From Alcanivorax sp. DG881 (GTDB lineage Bacteria > Pseudomonadota > Gammaproteobacteria > Pseudomonadales > Alcanivoracaceae): a DNA stretch of 64,000 nucleotides. Made by a program: the position numbers and the translations under genes. The DNA lies in contig NZ_DS989915.1 of the NCBI RefSeq assembly GCF_000155615.1, positions 2,812,436 through 2,876,435 on the forward strand, in the 5' to 3' direction. The notes beneath the pieces are model-generated. The model was given only the letters and a program-made list of their open reading frames with translations, had not been told where the DNA came from and did not search any database. Within the stretch, counting starts at the first letter, position 1; the number at the start of each line of letters is the position of its first letter. Positions 32,119-41,129 of this stretch are shown here, in pieces.

Positions 32119-33087
32119 TTAGCGGCAGTGGCTATTGAAGGTGTGCCAGAAAAGGCAGGGTTGCGCAGCGTGTTTTTCCAGCGCGAGAAACGCTGCGAAT
32201 GCTTTGCCGGTATAGGTATTTTCCAGGCGGAGGCCACTGCGAGAGGCAGCATTCACGGCCTGGGTGCTGGCGGCAGTGGGGTGGCCATAACCGGTGCCCA
32301 GGTAGTCGTCATGCCATTGCAGGAAACCGGTATCGAATTGTTCCCAGGGTAGCCCCAGTTGTTGCCAGCATTGCCGGGCCATGCGAATGACCAGTCGGGC
32401 ATTGCATACCGAGAACGGGCCGAGATGGTCCTGGGCTACCTGCACGGCATGGATGCGGGCATTCAGGCCGCTGAGCTGGTTGCCCACCAGCAGCCCGGCG
32501 ACGGTGGCACCGGAGCCGGCGGCGACCACAATGTCAGCGGGGGTCGGGCAGAGGCTGTCGTTGATTTGCTGTTTGAGTTCCAGCATGGCGTTGGCATAGC
32601 CAAGGGTGGCCACCGGGTTGGAGCAGCCGGCATAGAGGAAGTAGTGGTCGCGGCGAAGTCGTCCCGGGTGCAGGTACCAGCCCAGGGCGGCCCGTAGCAG
32701 GCTGTTGCGGTCGTGCAGCTGGGCGCCGGCCTGTTGCATGCGCTGGCGGTTCTGGTGGACCACGGGGGAATCGGGCTGGGGAAAAGTGAAAATGTCACAG
32801 CCCAGTTGTTCCTGCTCACAGAGTAGTGCGGTGGCCAGTCCGGCGTTGGTTCCGGTGGCCCCCAGGGTGACGACGCGTTTTATGGACCGTTGGCGAAGCT
32901 CGCCCAGCACCCACTCCAGTTTGCGCAGTTTGTTGCCGCCGTAAGGGTGGGCGCTGATGTCATCGCGCTTGACCCAGCACAGGGGGCTTTGTTCGGGAAG
33001 CGGCTCCACCGGAGTGGGCAGATCGCACAGCGCAACGGGGGCAAGGTTGGCGAGATGCGGAAACCGGGTGAGCAGGGGCCAGCTCAT
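32119..33087 (-). CDS. PLP enzyme, D-cysteine desulfhydrase / ACC-deaminase family
   Basis: Fold-type II pyridoxal-phosphate enzyme of 322 residues. The PLP lysine is K53 in GGNKLRKLEW. ATGTNAGLATA (about 78-88) is the phosphate/carboxylate-binding loop, and AAGSGATVAGLLVG binds the PLP phosphate. The likely reaction is beta-elimination from D-cysteine or a related D-amino acid, or ACC deamination. Its start codon shares its A with the stop of the upstream DSD1-type gene (TGATG), so the two are translated together, which favours D-amino-acid breakdown. Confidence 0.85.
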   Translation of the reverse strand: MSWPLLTRFPHLANLAPVALCDLPTPVEPLPEQSPLCWVKRDDISAHPYGGNKLRKLEWVLGELRQRSIKRVVTLGATGTNAGLATALLCEQEQLGCDIFTFPQPDSPVVHQNRQRMQQAGAQLHDRNSLLRAALGWYLHPGRLRRDHYFLYAGCSNPVATLGYANAMLELKQQINDSLCPTPADIVVAAGSGATVAGLLVGNQLSGLNARIHAVQVAQDHLGPFSVCNARLVIRMARQCWQQLGLPWEQFDTGFLQWHDDYLGTGYGHPTAASTQAVNAASRSGLRLENTYTGKAFAAFLALEKHAAQPCLFWHTFNSHCR

Positions 33088-34367
33088 CAGGCCCCGTTAC
33101 CCTGGGAGAGCGGTGGCCACCAGTCGGCAAGGGCGCGGTTATCCCACACTGCCAGGTCGCCGAATTGCAGCAACACGAATTCGCTTTGCGTGGGGCGGAA
33201 GAACAATTGGTCGTCGACCTGTAGAGCGGTGTCCGGACTGCCGTTGTACATCATCTGGTTGGTGCTCACACCGTACACCGGGTTGGCCTGAATTCCCGGC
33301 GGGGAAACCGGCTCGGCCTTCCAGTAGCCGCCGTAGATAAAGTAGGTGCGTCGGCGGTTGCTGTCCCAGCCTTGCCAGAGTTCGCCCAGCGGTAACGGGC
33401 CGGGCAGGGCGAGGCCATCCAGTTGCTTGAGTACCGGGGCGGCAATAAAGGCGGCGGGCTGGAAGTCTTTCAATAGTGGCAGGTCGAAGTCGCTGGCCTT
33501 GACCAGGCAGGAGCCGGCACTGAGTTCGTTGACCACGGCGGTGTTGTCGTAGAGTGCCACTGTGGGGCTGCCGGCGCCGTTAAAGCACAATGTCTGTTGC
33601 TGGTAGGCAGGGTTCAGTTGATACAGCTTGTCGATATAGCGCTGGTAGATGGCTTCGGTTTCCCGGTGGCCCTCTTCTGCGCTCTGGATAAAAGCGGGCA
33701 ATTTCCCCACGTGAGCGTCGTAGCCCATGAAGCCACTGAACCGTAGTTGTTCGGGATGGGCCTCGATCAGCGCGATCATGGCGTCCAGTTGTTGTGGGTC
33801 GGTGAGCCCGCCCCGGTGCAGGCCCACATCAATTTCGATATTGATGTTGAGTTGCTGGTTTTGCTCGCGGGCCAGGGCCAGGTATTGCTCAAGGCGAGCG
33901 GGTGAATCAATCAGCCACTGCAGTTGTTGATCCGGTTTGAAAGGGTGGGTATCGCCCAGCTCGGTATAGAAACGGCGGGCCGCCTGGATGGGCATGGGTT
34001 TGCCCAGCAGCAGATCCGCCCCGGGCTCGGCATCGACCAGGGCATTCATGAACGGTTGGTGAAAGACCATCACCCGTTGGCTGCCGGTGTGTGTCATGAC
34101 TTCCTGAATCAGCGGTACGCTGGGCAGGGATTTTGCCACGATGCGCAGCTGGCAGTGGCTGGGCAGCATCTGAACCAGGGTCCGGCAGTTGCCAATCAGT
34201 CGCTGACGGTCAATGAGCATCAGCGGCCGACCGGGGCCGTGTTGTTTCAGGGTGTCGTTCAGCGACTGGAAGTAAGCACTATGGGCTGCACCACGATTGT
34301 CCGGTCGCAGCCACCAGCCACCCACGGCAAGCGCGCCTGCGCCGAAGAGAAAATGACGTCGTTTCAT
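33087..34367 (-). CDS. DSD1-type PLP enzyme (alanine-racemase fold) with Tat signal
   Basis: Fold-type III PLP enzyme of 426 residues, resembling D-threonine aldolase/D-serine dehydratase. The N-terminus KRRHFLFGAGALAVGG looks like a twin-arginine signal, so export in folded, cofactor-loaded form is likely. The PLP lysine is in LRIVAKSLPSVPL. IEIDVGLHRGG and GYDAHVGKLP follow, and the C-terminal domain contains STNQMMYNG. I prefer the ATG at 34367 over a TTG at 34373. It is coupled to the D-cysteine-desulfhydrase-like gene. The substrate is unproven. Confidence 0.82.
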   Translation of the reverse strand: MKRRHFLFGAGALAVGGWWLRPDNRGAAHSAYFQSLNDTLKQHGPGRPLMLIDRQRLIGNCRTLVQMLPSHCQLRIVAKSLPSVPLIQEVMTHTGSQRVMVFHQPFMNALVDAEPGADLLLGKPMPIQAARRFYTELGDTHPFKPDQQLQWLIDSPARLEQYLALAREQNQQLNINIEIDVGLHRGGLTDPQQLDAMIALIEAHPEQLRFSGFMGYDAHVGKLPAFIQSAEEGHRETEAIYQRYIDKLYQLNPAYQQQTLCFNGAGSPTVALYDNTAVVNELSAGSCLVKASDFDLPLLKDFQPAAFIAAPVLKQLDGLALPGPLPLGELWQGWDSNRRRTYFIYGGYWKAEPVSPPGIQANPVYGVSTNQMMYNGSPDTALQVDDQLFFRPTQSEFVLLQFGDLAVWDNRALADWWPPLSQGNGA

Positions 34368-34439
34368 AAGCAATAACCGATCAAGCGTGTGTCTGCCGCA
34401 AAGGCTCGGGATGCCTCCCCGGCACGGTCGACTCCCACC

Positions 34440-35798
34440 CTATAAAAACAGGCGTTTCAGATGCGGATTCAGCATCCGCCCCTGTGGATCCAGTTCTTTG
34501 CGCACGGCCTGGAAACGATCAAAGGCCGGGTACAGTTCCGCCAGTTCCCTGCGTCCCAGATTGTGAATCTTGCCCCAGTGGGGCCGGCCGGCGTAGCGGC
34601 GCAGGATGGGCTCTACCACGTCGAAAAGCGGCTGGTAATCCTGCTCGAAGTATTGGTGTATCGACAGGCTGGCACCGGATTGCTGATGGAACATGGACAG
34701 CAGATTGTCGTCGGCCGCGACGTAACGGAATTCAATGGGGAAGAACACGTTGATGTCATGCTGGCGAATGGCGGCACAGACTTCTTCCAGGCAGGCGATG
34801 CCCTGTTCCGCCGGTACCGTGTATTCCATTTCGTTGAAACGCACGGTGCGGTGGTTGGCAAAGACTTTGTTGGCCGGGCCCACATAACGGCTGTCTTCCA
34901 CAAAGAGGGTGGAGAGTTTCTGCAGTGTCGGTGTTAGCCAGCCGGCCTGCATGGCCAGCTTGGAGACCATTTCCAGCAGTTCGTTGTCGTCGGCACGGGT
35001 AGGACTGTCCTGGGTGTCACTGGTGATCTCCATGGTCTTGACGATGGCCTGATCACCCAGCGGGAAGGCAAAGAATTCAATGTGGCGGAAGTTGTCTTTT
35101 TCCTTCTCCACAAAATCCATGGCGTCGCGAAGGGGCAAGGTCCAGGTGTGCTCTTCCAGCCGATAGGCGGGGTCGTGGCGAAAACCGATTTCGGTGACGA
35201 CACCCAGGGCGCCCACGTTGCAGCAGGCGGCAAGAAAGTGATCGCCATCGGCGGCAGTCAACTCAAGCGGTTCACCGTCAGGGGTGACCAGGCGCAGGGA
35301 GTCCACCTGCCCGGACAGGCTTTGCAAACCCAGCCCGGTGCCGTGGGTGCTGGTGGCAATGGCGCCGGCCAGGGATTGCAGGTTGATGTCCGGTTCGTTG
35401 GTGAAGCTGTAGCCCTGTTCGTAGGTCATGGCGCTGGCCATGGCCAGCCGGGTACCGCCGCCGTAGCGGAATGCGTTGCCGTCAGCGCCGCGCAGTCCGG
35501 CCATGGGTTCCAGGGAAATCAGGGTATCGTCGGTGGGCACGATGCCGCTGAAAGAGTGGCTGCCACCGAAGGCGCGCAGGGTGCCGGTGCTGTTGCGAAT
35601 GGTGTCGCGCACCATGCTTTCATCGGTGGCGTACACCAGTTGCCGGGGGGTGGCGCTCTGGTTACCGGACCAGTTTTGCCAGGTGGGAGCGTTACCTGTG
35701 CTGGCGAGTAGCTGGGCGGGGCTCATTGAGCCCAGGGCACCGGTGGCGGCCAGGGATTTCAGGAAAGCACGGCGGTTGAGTGACGAAAAAGCGGACAT
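34440..35798 (-). CDS. FAD-linked lactone oxidase (D-arabinono-1,4-lactone oxidase family), Tat-exported
   Basis: Flavoprotein oxidase of 452 residues. A Tat signal LNRRAFLKSLAATGALGS (7-24) indicates export. The FAD domain has GTLRAFGGSHSFSG (about 74-87) and LAGAIATSTHGTG, while the C-terminal ALO domain ends GKIHNLGRRELAELYPAF and DPQGRMLNPHLKRLF. Relatives oxidise sugar lactones or polyols. The ATG at 35798 follows AAGG; the open frame extends 72 codons upstream without support. It lies about 70 bp upstream of the two PLP-enzyme genes on the same strand. Confidence 0.87.
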   Translation of the reverse strand: MSAFSSLNRRAFLKSLAATGALGSMSPAQLLASTGNAPTWQNWSGNQSATPRQLVYATDESMVRDTIRNSTGTLRAFGGSHSFSGIVPTDDTLISLEPMAGLRGADGNAFRYGGGTRLAMASAMTYEQGYSFTNEPDINLQSLAGAIATSTHGTGLGLQSLSGQVDSLRLVTPDGEPLELTAADGDHFLAACCNVGALGVVTEIGFRHDPAYRLEEHTWTLPLRDAMDFVEKEKDNFRHIEFFAFPLGDQAIVKTMEITSDTQDSPTRADDNELLEMVSKLAMQAGWLTPTLQKLSTLFVEDSRYVGPANKVFANHRTVRFNEMEYTVPAEQGIACLEEVCAAIRQHDINVFFPIEFRYVAADDNLLSMFHQQSGASLSIHQYFEQDYQPLFDVVEPILRRYAGRPHWGKIHNLGRRELAELYPAFDRFQAVRKELDPQGRMLNPHLKRLFL

Positions 35799-35889
35799 GG
35801 GCGACCTTGTTATCTTTGTTTTGCACGATCGTACCATATTTGTGTTTGGGCGCCACTGCTGTGATGTGATGCGGCACCCACCCCGGGGA

Positions 35890-37365
35890 TTATTCCGGGG
35901 TATCGATACCCAGTGATGACCACATTTCATCGACCCGGGTTTTGACGGCGGGGTCCATGCTGATGGCGCGGCCCCATTCGCGGGTGGTTTCACCGGCCCA
36001 CTTGCTGGTGGCATCCATGCCCATCTTGGAGCCTAGTCCGGCCACCGGAGAAGCGAAGTCCAGATAGTCGATAGGGGTGTTTTCGATCATCACGGTATCG
36101 CGGGCCGGGTCCATGCGGGTGGTCATGGCCCAGATCACATCTTTCCAGTCACGGGCATTCACATCGTCGTCGCAGACAATCACGAATTTGGTGTACATGA
36201 ACTGCCGCAGGAAAGACCACACGCCCATCATTACGCGCTTGGCGTGGCCAGGATACTGTTTCTTCATGGTCACCACCGCCATGCGGTAGGAGCAGCCTTC
36301 CGGGGGCAGGTAAAAATCCACGATCTCGGGAAACTGCTTTTTCAGAATCGGCACGAAAATTTCGTTCATGGCCACGCCTAGCACGGCCGGCTCATCCGGT
36401 GGTCGACCGGTATAGGTGCTGTGGTAAATCGGGTCGCGGCGATGGGTGATGCGTTCCACGGTGAATACCGGGAAGCGTTCCACCTCGTTGTAATAGCCGG
36501 TGTGGTCGCCGAAGGGGCCTTCGTCGGCCATGTCATCCGGGTAGAGGTAGCCTTCCAAAACGAATTCGGCACTGGCGGGGACTTGCAGGTCATTGCCGAT
36601 GCATTTCACCAGCTCGGTCTTGGAGCCGCGCAGCAAACCGGCAAAAGCGTATTCGCTGAGAGTATCCGGCACCGGGGTGACGGCGCCGAGAATGGTGGCC
36701 GGGTCCGCGCCCAGGGCCACGCTCACCGGGAACGGTTCGCCGGGGTGTTGCTGCTGCCATTCCTGGAAATCCAGAGCGCCGCCGCGGTGGCTAAGCCAGC
36801 GCATGATCAGCTTGTTGCGGCCAATCAGTTGCTGGCGGTAGATGCCCAGGTTCTGGCGTTCCTTGTTGGGTCCGCGGGTGATGACCAGCGGCCAGGTCAC
36901 CAGTGGCCCGGCATCATCGGGCCAGCAGGTCTGTATCGGCAACTTGTACAGGTCCACCTCGTCGCCTTCCAGCACCTTTTCCTGGCAGGGGCCGGAGTTG
37001 GACACCTTGGGGCTCATGCTCAGGACCTTGCGAAACACCGGCAGTTTTTCCCAGGCGTCACGGAAGCCCTTGGGCGGTTCCGGTTCCTTGAGAAAGGCCA
37101 GCAGTTCGCCCAGCTCACGCAGCTCCGCCACCGAATCGCGGCCCATGCCCAGCGCCACCCGCCGTTCGGTGCCGAACAGGTTACCCAGGACCGGGGTGCC
37201 GAACCCCACCGGGTTTTCAAACAGCAGGGCCGGCCCGCCGGCCCGCAGGGTGCGGTCGCAGATTTCCGTCATTTCCAGATTCGGGTCCACCGGCACCGTA
37301 ATGCGCTTGAGTTCGCCGAGTTGCTCTAACTGGGAAATGAAGTCTCGAAGATCGCGATATTTCAT
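35890..37365 (-). CDS. ubiD: UbiD, 3-octaprenyl-4-hydroxybenzoate decarboxylase
   Basis: Prenyl-FMN-dependent decarboxylase of ubiquinone synthesis, acting after UbiA and using the cofactor made by UbiX. 491 residues against 497 in E. coli. Recognisable blocks are [14 protein letters not shown] at the start, [46 protein letters not shown] (including the catalytic Glu region) and [19 protein letters not shown]. It lies downstream of rho on the same strand, as in Pseudomonas, with heptamer repeats and the rho terminator between them. Confidence 0.97.
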   Translation of the reverse strand: MKYRDLRDFISQLEQLGELKRITVPVDPNLEMTEICDRTLRAGGPALLFENPVGFGTPVLGNLFGTERRVALGMGRDSVAELRELGELLAFLKEPEPPKGFRDAWEKLPVFRKVLSMSPKVSNSGPCQEKVLEGDEVDLYKLPIQTCWPDDAGPLVTWPLVITRGPNKERQNLGIYRQQLIGRNKLIMRWLSHRGGALDFQEWQQQHPGEPFPVSVALGADPATILGAVTPVPDTLSEYAFAGLLRGSKTELVKCIGNDLQVPASAEFVLEGYLYPDDMADEGPFGDHTGYYNEVERFPVFTVERITHRRDPIYHSTYTGRPPDEPAVLGVAMNEIFVPILKKQFPEIVDFYLPPEGCSYRMAVVTMKKQYPGHAKRVMMGVWSFLRQFMYTKFVIVCDDDVNARDWKDVIWAMTTRMDPARDTVMIENTPIDYLDFASPVAGLGSKMGMDATSKWAGETTREWGRAISMDPAVKTRVDEMWSSLGIDTPE

Positions 37366-37376
37366 AGGGAAGAATC

Positions 37377-37404
37377 AGTTGATAGTGGACAGTTGATAGT
37401 TGAC
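37377..37404 (+). repeat. Heptamer array, AGTTGAY type
   Basis: AGTTGAT, AGTGGAC, AGTTGAT, AGTTGAC: four 7-mers between rho and ubiD, 11 bp before the ubiD start. The same unit occurs at the very end of the window (63962-63982). Confidence 0.75.
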
Positions 37405-37415
37405 AGCGAAAAGGC

Positions 37416-37446
37416 AAAAAAAGAAACCCCGCCGAAGCGGGGTTTT
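37416..37446 (-). terminator. Rho-independent terminator of rho
   Basis: On the minus strand AAACCCCGC-TTCG-GCGGGGTTT is followed by CTTTTTTT. It is a textbook intrinsic terminator 35 bp behind the rho stop. Confidence 0.88.
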
Positions 37447-37448
37447 AC

Positions 37449-37476
37449 GTGTTGCCTGAAGCATGCAGCCTGAAGC
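37449..37476 (+). repeat. Heptamer array, CTGAAGC type
   Basis: GTGTTGC, CTGAAGC, ATGCAGC, CTGAAGC: four 7-mers between the rho stop and its terminator. A different unit, same exact period. Confidence 0.65.
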
Positions 37477-37481
37477 GTCTC

Positions 37482-38741
37482 TTACTTTCGCTTCATGGAA
37501 TCGAAGAATTCCAGGTTGGTCTTGGTCTGTTTCATGCGATCGATGAGGAATTCCATGGCGCCGATTTCGTCCATGGGATGCAGCACCTTGCGCAGGATCC
37601 ACATCTTCTGCAGCTCATCTTCACTGACCAGACGCTCTTCGCGGCGGGTGCCGGACTTGCGGATATTCATGGCCGGGAACACGCGCTTCTCTGCTACCTT
37701 GCGGTCCAGATGCAGTTCCATGTTGCCGGTGCCCTTGAACTCTTCGTAGATCACTTCGTCCATCTTGGAGCCGGTGTCGACCAGAGCGGTGGCGAGGATG
37801 GTCAGGCTGCCGCCTTCCTCGATGTTCCGCGCGGCGCCGAAGAAGCGCTTGGGCTTTTCCAGGGCGTGGGCGTCAACACCACCGGTGAGCACCTTGCCGG
37901 AGCTGGGTTGCACGGTGTTGTAGGCACGGGCGAGACGGGTGATGGAATCGAGCAGAATCACCACGTCCTGCTTGTGCTCGACCAGTCGCTTGGCTTTCTC
38001 GATTACCATCTCGGCCACCTGAACGTGACGGGCCGGCGGCTCGTCAAAGGTGGACGCTACCACTTCACCGCGCACCGTCCGTGACATTTCGGTCACTTCT
38101 TCCGGGCGCTCGTCGATGAGCAGCACGATCATGTGGGTTTCGGGATTGTTGCGGGCGATGGACTGGGCGACGCTTTGCAGCAGCATGGTCTTACCGGCTT
38201 TCGGCGGGGCGACGATGAGGCCGCGCTGCCCTTTACCGATCGGTGCTACCAGGTCGATCACCCGAGTGGTGATGTCCTCGGTTGAACCGTTGCCGATCTC
38301 CATGACCAGGCGCTGGGTCGGGAAGAGTGGGGTCAGGTTCTCGAACAGGATCTTGTTCTTGGCGTTTTCCGGGCGGTCAAAGTTGATCTCGTTGACCTTG
38401 AGCATGGCGAAGTAGCGCTCGCCATCCTTGGGGGGCCGGATTTTCCCGGCGATGGTGTCACCGGTACGCAGGTTGAAGCGACGGATCTGGCTGGGAGAGA
38501 CGTAGATGTCGTCCGGGCCGGCCAGGTAAGAGCCTTCAGCGGAACGAAGGAAACCGAAACCATCCTGCAGAATTTCCAGCACACCATCGCCGTAAATGTC
38601 GGAGCCATTCTTGGCGGCGCGCTTGAGGATGGAAAAGATAACGTCTTGTTTGCGGGTTCTTGCCAGGTTCTCGAGGCCGAGTTCCTTGGCAATGTCCAGA
38701 AGTTCTCCAATCGGCTTCTGCTTCAGTTCAGAAAGATTCAT
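37482..38741 (-). CDS. rho: Transcription termination factor Rho
   Basis: Hexameric RNA helicase ending transcription at C-rich sites. 419 residues, the same as E. coli Rho. The primary RNA-binding domain has [16 protein letters not shown] (about 57-72). The ATPase has the Walker [17 protein letters not shown] (about 173-188), the [13 protein letters not shown] block (Walker B) and the Q/R-loop region. The ~240-bp leader upstream (38742-38980) is long, as expected for the autoregulated rho leader of other gammaproteobacteria. trxA precedes it on the same strand. Confidence 0.98.
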   Translation of the reverse strand: MNLSELKQKPIGELLDIAKELGLENLARTRKQDVIFSILKRAAKNGSDIYGDGVLEILQDGFGFLRSAEGSYLAGPDDIYVSPSQIRRFNLRTGDTIAGKIRPPKDGERYFAMLKVNEINFDRPENAKNKILFENLTPLFPTQRLVMEIGNGSTEDITTRVIDLVAPIGKGQRGLIVAPPKAGKTMLLQSVAQSIARNNPETHMIVLLIDERPEEVTEMSRTVRGEVVASTFDEPPARHVQVAEMVIEKAKRLVEHKQDVVILLDSITRLARAYNTVQPSSGKVLTGGVDAHALEKPKRFFGAARNIEEGGSLTILATALVDTGSKMDEVIYEEFKGTGNMELHLDRKVAEKRVFPAMNIRKSGTRREERLVSEDELQKMWILRKVLHPMDEIGAMEFLIDRMKQTKTNLEFFDSMKRK

Positions 38742-38945
38742 TGGCGTCTAATTTGGTGTCTTTGGATGAATTGAGAGGATGCACCACCGCGGTGCTGCAG
38801 TTGTTTTGATAATCCGGTTTATTCGGAATCTGGCCCGGCAAGCCTAAAGAGGGCCATAAGGAAAATAGGTAACCAGAGGTTCCGAGGACTAACTAAAGGG
38901 GGTGCTTTATTAAAGCTGGTTCTGGAATCTATCACTGTGGGGACC

Positions 38946-38980
38946 CGCATGCAACACGCAACATGTAACACGCTGCAAGC
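38946..38980 (+). repeat. Heptamer array, AACACGC type
   Basis: CGCATGC, AACACGC, AACATGT, AACACGC, TGCAAGC: five 7-mers directly beside the trxA terminator, in the trxA-rho gap. Same CACGC family as after parE, tonB and greB. Confidence 0.7.
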
Positions 38981-38986
38981 AGGAAA

Positions 38987-39010
38987 ACCCTCCCCTGAGG
39001 GGGGAGGGTT
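38987..39010 (-). terminator. Rho-independent terminator of trxA
   Basis: On the minus strand AACCCTCCCC pairs with GGGGAGGGTT around CCTCA, followed by TTCC. It lies 18 bp behind the trxA stop. Confidence 0.75.
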
Positions 39011-39027
39011 GGGGCGTGCCGGCTTTC

Positions 39028-39354
39028 TTAGAGGGTGCTGTCCAGGAATGCGGTCAGCTGGCTCTTGGACAGAGCGCCCACTTTGGTGGCTTCCACGTTA
39101 CCGTTCTTGAATACGGTCAGGGTGGGGATGCCACGTACGCCGTACTTCTTGGGGGTTTCCGGGTTGTCATCAATGTTGATTTTGGCAATGGTCAGCTTGT
39201 CGCCGTACTCGCCAACCAGTTGCTCAAGGATCGGCGCGACCATTTTGCAGGGGCCGCACCAGGGGGCCCAGTAGTCGACCAGCACGGGGCCGTCTGCGTT
39301 GATGACCTGGGCTTCGAAGTCCGCGTCGGTCACGTTGATAATCTCGCCGCTCAT
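39028..39354 (-). CDS. trxA: Thioredoxin 1
   Basis: General protein-disulfide reductase, recycled by thioredoxin reductase. 108 residues with the active site WCGPC at 32-36. Also present are [17 protein letters not shown], the buried Asp (VDYW) and the cis-proline segment [14 protein letters not shown] precedes the ATG. It lies upstream of rho, the conserved trxA-rho arrangement, and is divergent from ppx. Confidence 0.97.
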   Translation of the reverse strand: MSGEIINVTDADFEAQVINADGPVLVDYWAPWCGPCKMVAPILEQLVGEYGDKLTIAKINIDDNPETPKKYGVRGIPTLTVFKNGNVEATKVGALSKSQLTAFLDSTL

Positions 39355-39541
39355 TGAATTCTCCTGATATAAAGGTTTCAGAGATCAGTCAGGGTTGTTA
39401 ACTGGCCTCTGCGATGGGGAATAATATCAGGTTGCGGGTGATGAATTTCAAGCGAGGCAGTTAATTATCGCTGTAGTTGCTGCCTATGACATCGTAACGC
39501 CATGATTTTTGGATAGAATCGGCCCAAAGGAAGGAGTGACT

Positions 39542-41032
39542 ATGGAGCATGGCGAACATCTGGCTGCCATTGATTTGGGGTCGAACAGTTTTCATATGGT
39601 GGTAGCCCGCCAGGCACAGGGGGAAATCCAGATCCTCGACGGGCTGTCTGAGAAGGTGCAACTGGGGGCGGGGCTGGACAGAGAAAACCGCCTGGATGCG
39701 GATACCCAGGAGCGAGCTCTGGAATGCCTGGGGCGGTTTGCCCAGCGTATAGCCGGTATTCCGCGCGGTAGCGTGCGGGTGGTGGGGACCAATACCCTGC
39801 GTCAGGCACGCAATGCCCGGGAGTTTATCCGCCGTGCTGAAGCGGTGCTGGGGCACGATATTGAGGTGGTCGCTGGCCGGGAGGAGGCGCGCCTGATTTA
39901 TCTGGGGGTGGCCCACACCCTGGCCGATGACGCGGGGCAGCGGCTGGTGGTGGATATCGGTGGTGGCTCCACGGAGCTGATCATCGGGGAGCGGTTTGAA
40001 TCCACGGAAACCGAGTCGCTGCATATGGGCTGTGTCAGCTTTGCCCAGCGCTTTTTCCCTAACGGGGAGATTACCGAAAAAGCCTTTGACCGGGCGGTGA
40101 CGGCAGCGCGCCAGGAAGTGTTGTCGATTCACGCCAACTACCGTCGCCTTGGCTGGCAGCAGGCGGTGGGGGCGTCCGGCACCATCAAGGCGATCAGCCA
40201 GGTGTGTGTGGACAATGGCTGGTCTGAGTTTGGTATCACGCTGGATGGCATGAAGAAGGTCCGCAAGCGGGTGATCAAGGCCGGCGCCGTGGACAAGCTG
40301 GACCTGAAAGGCCTGCGAGAAGACCGGCAGCCCATTTTTGCCTCCGGCCTGGCTATTTTGTACGGCATTTTCGAGCAGCTGGGTATTGATCAGATGGAGG
40401 TGTCCAGCGGGGCCCTGCGTGAAGGGCTGCTGTACGATTTATTGGGCCGTTTCGGCCACGAGGATGTGCGTGATCGCAGTATTCAGGCGTTGATGAATCG
40501 CCATCATGTGGAAAGCAGTCAGGCGGAGCGGGTGTGTGCCACGGCGCTGGCGCTTTACCAGCAGGTGGCCAGTGACTGGCAAATCGAAAGCGATGAAGCT
40601 GCCGATACCTTGCGTTGGGGAGGGCTGCTCCACGAGGTGGGACTGGCGGTGTCGCACAGTCAGTTCCACAAGCATGGCGCTTATCTGGTTACTAATTCCG
40701 ACCTGCCGGGTTTTTCCCGTCAGGAGCAGCAGATGGTGGCGCTGATGGTGCGTGGTCACCGTCGCAAGGTGCCGTTGGCGGCGCTGGCGGAATTGCCGGA
40801 CGACGAGCAGATCGGATTGTTGCGGCTGTGTCTTGTGTTGCGTTTGGCGGTGCGCTTGCACCATGCACGCAGCGATGAAGATGTCCCGGAGATCCGCTTG
40901 CAGGCTCGTGGTGAACGGCTTGCCATCACCTTCCCGCCCGGGTGGCTGGAGGAGCACCCGCTCACCCAGGCGGACCTGGAGCAGGAGCACGACTACTTCC
41001 AGGCGGCAGGCTACCAGCTTGTATTGGCGTGA
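39542..41032 (+). CDS. ppx: Exopolyphosphatase (Ppx/GppA family)
   Basis: Removes terminal phosphate from inorganic polyphosphate (or pppGpp in GppA enzymes). 496 residues. The actin-like ATPase fold shows AAIDLGSNSFHMVVA (phosphate 1, about 8-22) and VVDIGGGSTELIIGE (phosphate 2, about 140-154). The C-terminal HD-type domain contains GGLLHEVGLAVSHSQFHKH. The start at 39542 follows AAGGAAGGAG. Facing ppk across a strong hairpin makes Ppx the likelier reading than GppA. Confidence 0.93.
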   Translation: MEHGEHLAAIDLGSNSFHMVVARQAQGEIQILDGLSEKVQLGAGLDRENRLDADTQERALECLGRFAQRIAGIPRGSVRVVGTNTLRQARNAREFIRRAEAVLGHDIEVVAGREEARLIYLGVAHTLADDAGQRLVVDIGGGSTELIIGERFESTETESLHMGCVSFAQRFFPNGEITEKAFDRAVTAARQEVLSIHANYRRLGWQQAVGASGTIKAISQVCVDNGWSEFGITLDGMKKVRKRVIKAGAVDKLDLKGLREDRQPIFASGLAILYGIFEQLGIDQMEVSSGALREGLLYDLLGRFGHEDVRDRSIQALMNRHHVESSQAERVCATALALYQQVASDWQIESDEAADTLRWGGLLHEVGLAVSHSQFHKHGAYLVTNSDLPGFSRQEQQMVALMVRGHRRKVPLAALAELPDDEQIGLLRLCLVLRLAVRLHHARSDEDVPEIRLQARGERLAITFPPGWLEEHPLTQADLEQEHDYFQAAGYQLVLA

Positions 41033-41046
41033 GAATAAAACCGCTA

Positions 41047-41087
41047 TTCAAGAGGGTGGCCCGCTTCGGGCGGGGCACCCTCTTGAA
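41047..41087. terminator. Long stem-loop between converging ppx and ppk
   Basis: TTCAAGAGGGTG pairs exactly with CACCCTCTTGAA, with a further CCCGC/GCGGG stem and a TTCG-type loop. It has no T-run, so it may work by Rho or RNA protection. It abuts the AAGCTAG array. Confidence 0.65.
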
Positions 41088-41121
41088 AGCTAGAAGCTAG
41101 AAGCTAGAAGCTAGAAGCTAG
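41087..41121 (+). repeat. Heptamer array, five perfect AAGCTAG
   Basis: Five identical AAGCTAG units in tandem and a broken sixth, ending 8 bp before the ppk stop. AAGCTAG contains the palindrome AGCT/CTAG. Perfect identity suggests recent expansion. Confidence 0.9.
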
Positions 41122-41129
41122 AAGTCGTC

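Noticed and set aside
41087..41121. CRISPR-like array
   Set aside because: Units are 7 bp with no spacers and no cas genes are nearby; it is a simple tandem repeat.
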